A stretch of 64,000 nucleotides of DNA, taken from Monodelphis domestica. Its lineage: Eukaryota; Chordata; Mammalia; Didelphimorphia; Didelphidae. The position numbers were made by a program, and so were the translations under genes. The stretch is taken from assembly GCF_027887165.1 (NCBI RefSeq), contig NC_077227.1, forward strand, positions 87,049,735 through 87,113,734. Reading direction: 5' to 3'. The notes below the pieces were generated by a model that saw only the letters and a program-made list of their open reading frames with translations, ran no database searches and was not told the DNA's origin. Shown one piece after another: positions 62,406-64,000 of this stretch; positions within the stretch are counted from its first letter, which is position 1; each line of letters opens with the position of its first letter.

Positions 62406-64000
62406 GCTAGAGGCAGGATGAACATTAGCCAATAAGAGTACAATCAGAGGCTACACTCACGTCTTTCAAAAAGGCCATTTGGTGGAGGGGCAGATGAGGG
62501 GGCAGGCTGGACTAGAGGAGGAAGAGGTTTAGTGTCTTTTCAAATTAATACATGTATAGCAGGGAGTGGTCTGGTGAAACGGCAATGGTTTTATTCTTTT
62601 GGACTGTTTCTGTACCATTCTTGCCATTGCTGCAGTGATTTCTAGAATGAGGCTTTTCCCTCCTTCCAGAGTAGTTTTGCAGCAATAACAGATTGGCAGG
62701 TGAAGGACTTTCATCCCAAGCCAACAATTTTACCATCTGTAGGCAGTTTTCATCTAATGGACTAGGAGGGAGAGCTGGTTAATTATTTCCTAAGCTTTTC
62801 ACTATAATTCAGTGTTCTATATAAAACCTTTCTGTGGGGAAAGCATAAGGACTAGGAATGTAGGAATCCAGGAAATCAAGAGGAGGTGAGGTTCTAGGAG
62901 AATCAATTAGCTATTATTGGAGCAGCAGGGGCAGAAACCAAAGACAAATGCTGCTGACTAGGCACTGACGACTGATTTAGCTACTAGACTTCTAGCCTGG
63001 GCCTGGATGTTGTTGACATCTCAGTCTCCTTCAATTCCTTACTACCCTTCTCTTCTGGCCCCTGGTCATAGTACTGCCACCATTGAAACCTAGTATTCAA
63101 TGAACTCTCAAGATAAAAATATGTTAATGGGAAACAGGAAAGATGAATAATTCTCCAATCTAAAAGCTTCTTATAAATTATAAGGAAGGCAAACTCAAGT
63201 GCAGGCACATACAAAAAGGTGATTTATTATTAGAGGGCCCTTGGAAGAAGCAATCTTTTACAATAGATTTCAGGAATTTACTAAATTTCATATAAAAATT
63301 AGTCAGAAATGGGAATTTGTGTGAAGGAATGATTACACCATGCATTGTTAAGATGACTTCCAAGCTCTGATTCATGCTAATGACTTAGTGGATTTTAATT
63401 CCAGAGACCAAGAGCAATTTGGTGGGGAGCAGACATTATAAGAATCCATCATCAAGCTGGTCAATAATTCATTAGTTCTTTTGAAATCTAGAAACCTTCA
63501 TTTAGTCAAACATTAGTAAATCTTGATTATAGTAGATCTTTATCCAACAAAATACAAAATAGAAAATTGTACTATTTCAATACAAGGCATACTTTTGATA
63601 CTACACAGAAGTTATATGAAAGGAAAGAGAGTGACTTGCTTAGGTATATAGAAACTAGGAAACTGATATGCCAGCATTTGGACATTTTAAACTGTGCTGA
63701 ATTCTATTGACCTATTAAGGGAAGTTTATTGAGTTAAGCCACTGTTTGTTAGAAAGAAATATTGACTTCTGTGAGTCTTCAGGTAAATTGTATAAGTCCT
63801 CTTTATCTCAGCTGATCCATAAAATGAAAAGAATAATGTGTCTCTCAATGGAAATACAAGAACTAACAAAATTATTTTAATATATTTTTGAACTGTTATG
63901 TAGAGCACCCAAAGGCTTAAAAGCAACAAATAAGATTATTGCATGCCTTCTATGTGCAATTTAATCATAAGGTATCATGCAGGCTAAAACTTCAGAAACA
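62406..64000. other. Mostly unassigned sequence
   Basis: 62530-63360 is apparently unique or a very diverged LTR ('aaaggtgatttattattaga' near 63216 could be an antisense poly-A region). 63340-63375 and 63770-63850 carry weak SINE-like scraps. Overlapping 60- to 76-codon minus frames show no recognisable protein. Confidence 0.3.

Noticed and set aside
62530-63360. Possible antisense LTR
   Set aside because: A poly-A-like TTTATTATTA occurs near 63222, but no TG...CA ends, target duplication or family resemblance could be shown.

Overview
The window looks like nuclear DNA from a marsupial mammal. It is AT-rich and strongly CpG-depleted, and it contains no convincing host protein-coding exon: every open frame longer than about 100 codons falls in a repeat, in simple-sequence DNA, or in sequence with no recognisable protein. 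The lineage call rests on the repeats. There are tRNA-derived SINEs ending in an RTE-type tail (the cactccagtatctttgcc / acgaagag type), SINEs of the marsupial SINE1/WSINE type, several L1 lineages of marsupial type, and very many L2 and MIR/MAR1-type CORE-SINE copies. All family names are from memory of consensus sequences; no database search was run.

Layout. 1-5 kb: an old L1 piece with a local tandem duplication, a hAT fragment, and a SINE split by an LTR-like fragment. 5-9.6 kb: a 750-bp imperfect inverted repeat with a SINE in its loop, then a probable solo LTR. 9.65-11.4 kb: a three-level nest of an L2 broken by an LTR element, itself broken by a minus-strand L1. 12 kb: a short hAT-like element with inverted ends and an 8-bp target duplication. 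13-20 kb: SINEs, L2 and microsatellites. 20.3-28.8 kb: a near-full-length degraded L1 (6.7 kb) inserted into an older L1 with a 12-bp target duplication. 29.5-36.3 kb: dense CR1-class and SINE remains, including an AmnSINE1-like element with a 5S-rRNA-derived head. 38 kb: an 803-bp solo LTR with a 4-bp target duplication. 42.5-43.3 kb: an internally deleted Tigger1-like DNA transposon. 43.3-47.45 kb: a repeat-poor island with locally CpG-retaining blocks that look like candidate conserved noncoding DNA. 47.5-52 kb: SINEs, an AT-rich palindrome, and a perfect 47-bp inverted duplication. 52.6-55.7 kb: a second L1 with a 5' UTR of two related units and a large internal deletion. 55.7-64 kb: SINEs, L2, an L1 3' end, and a SINE split by a probable solo LTR.

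The window therefore appears intergenic or deeply intronic. There is no gene set working together, and no new enzymatic, defence or toxin system is visible. The most interesting items are structural (the perfect 47-bp inverted repeat, the long imperfect inverted repeat, the AT palindrome), evolutionary (datable nested insertions, the AmnSINE1 copy, the cut-and-paste elements with preserved ends), and possibly regulatory (the repeat-poor islands). Family names and boundaries are best read as good to about 10-30 bases unless a target duplication is stated.
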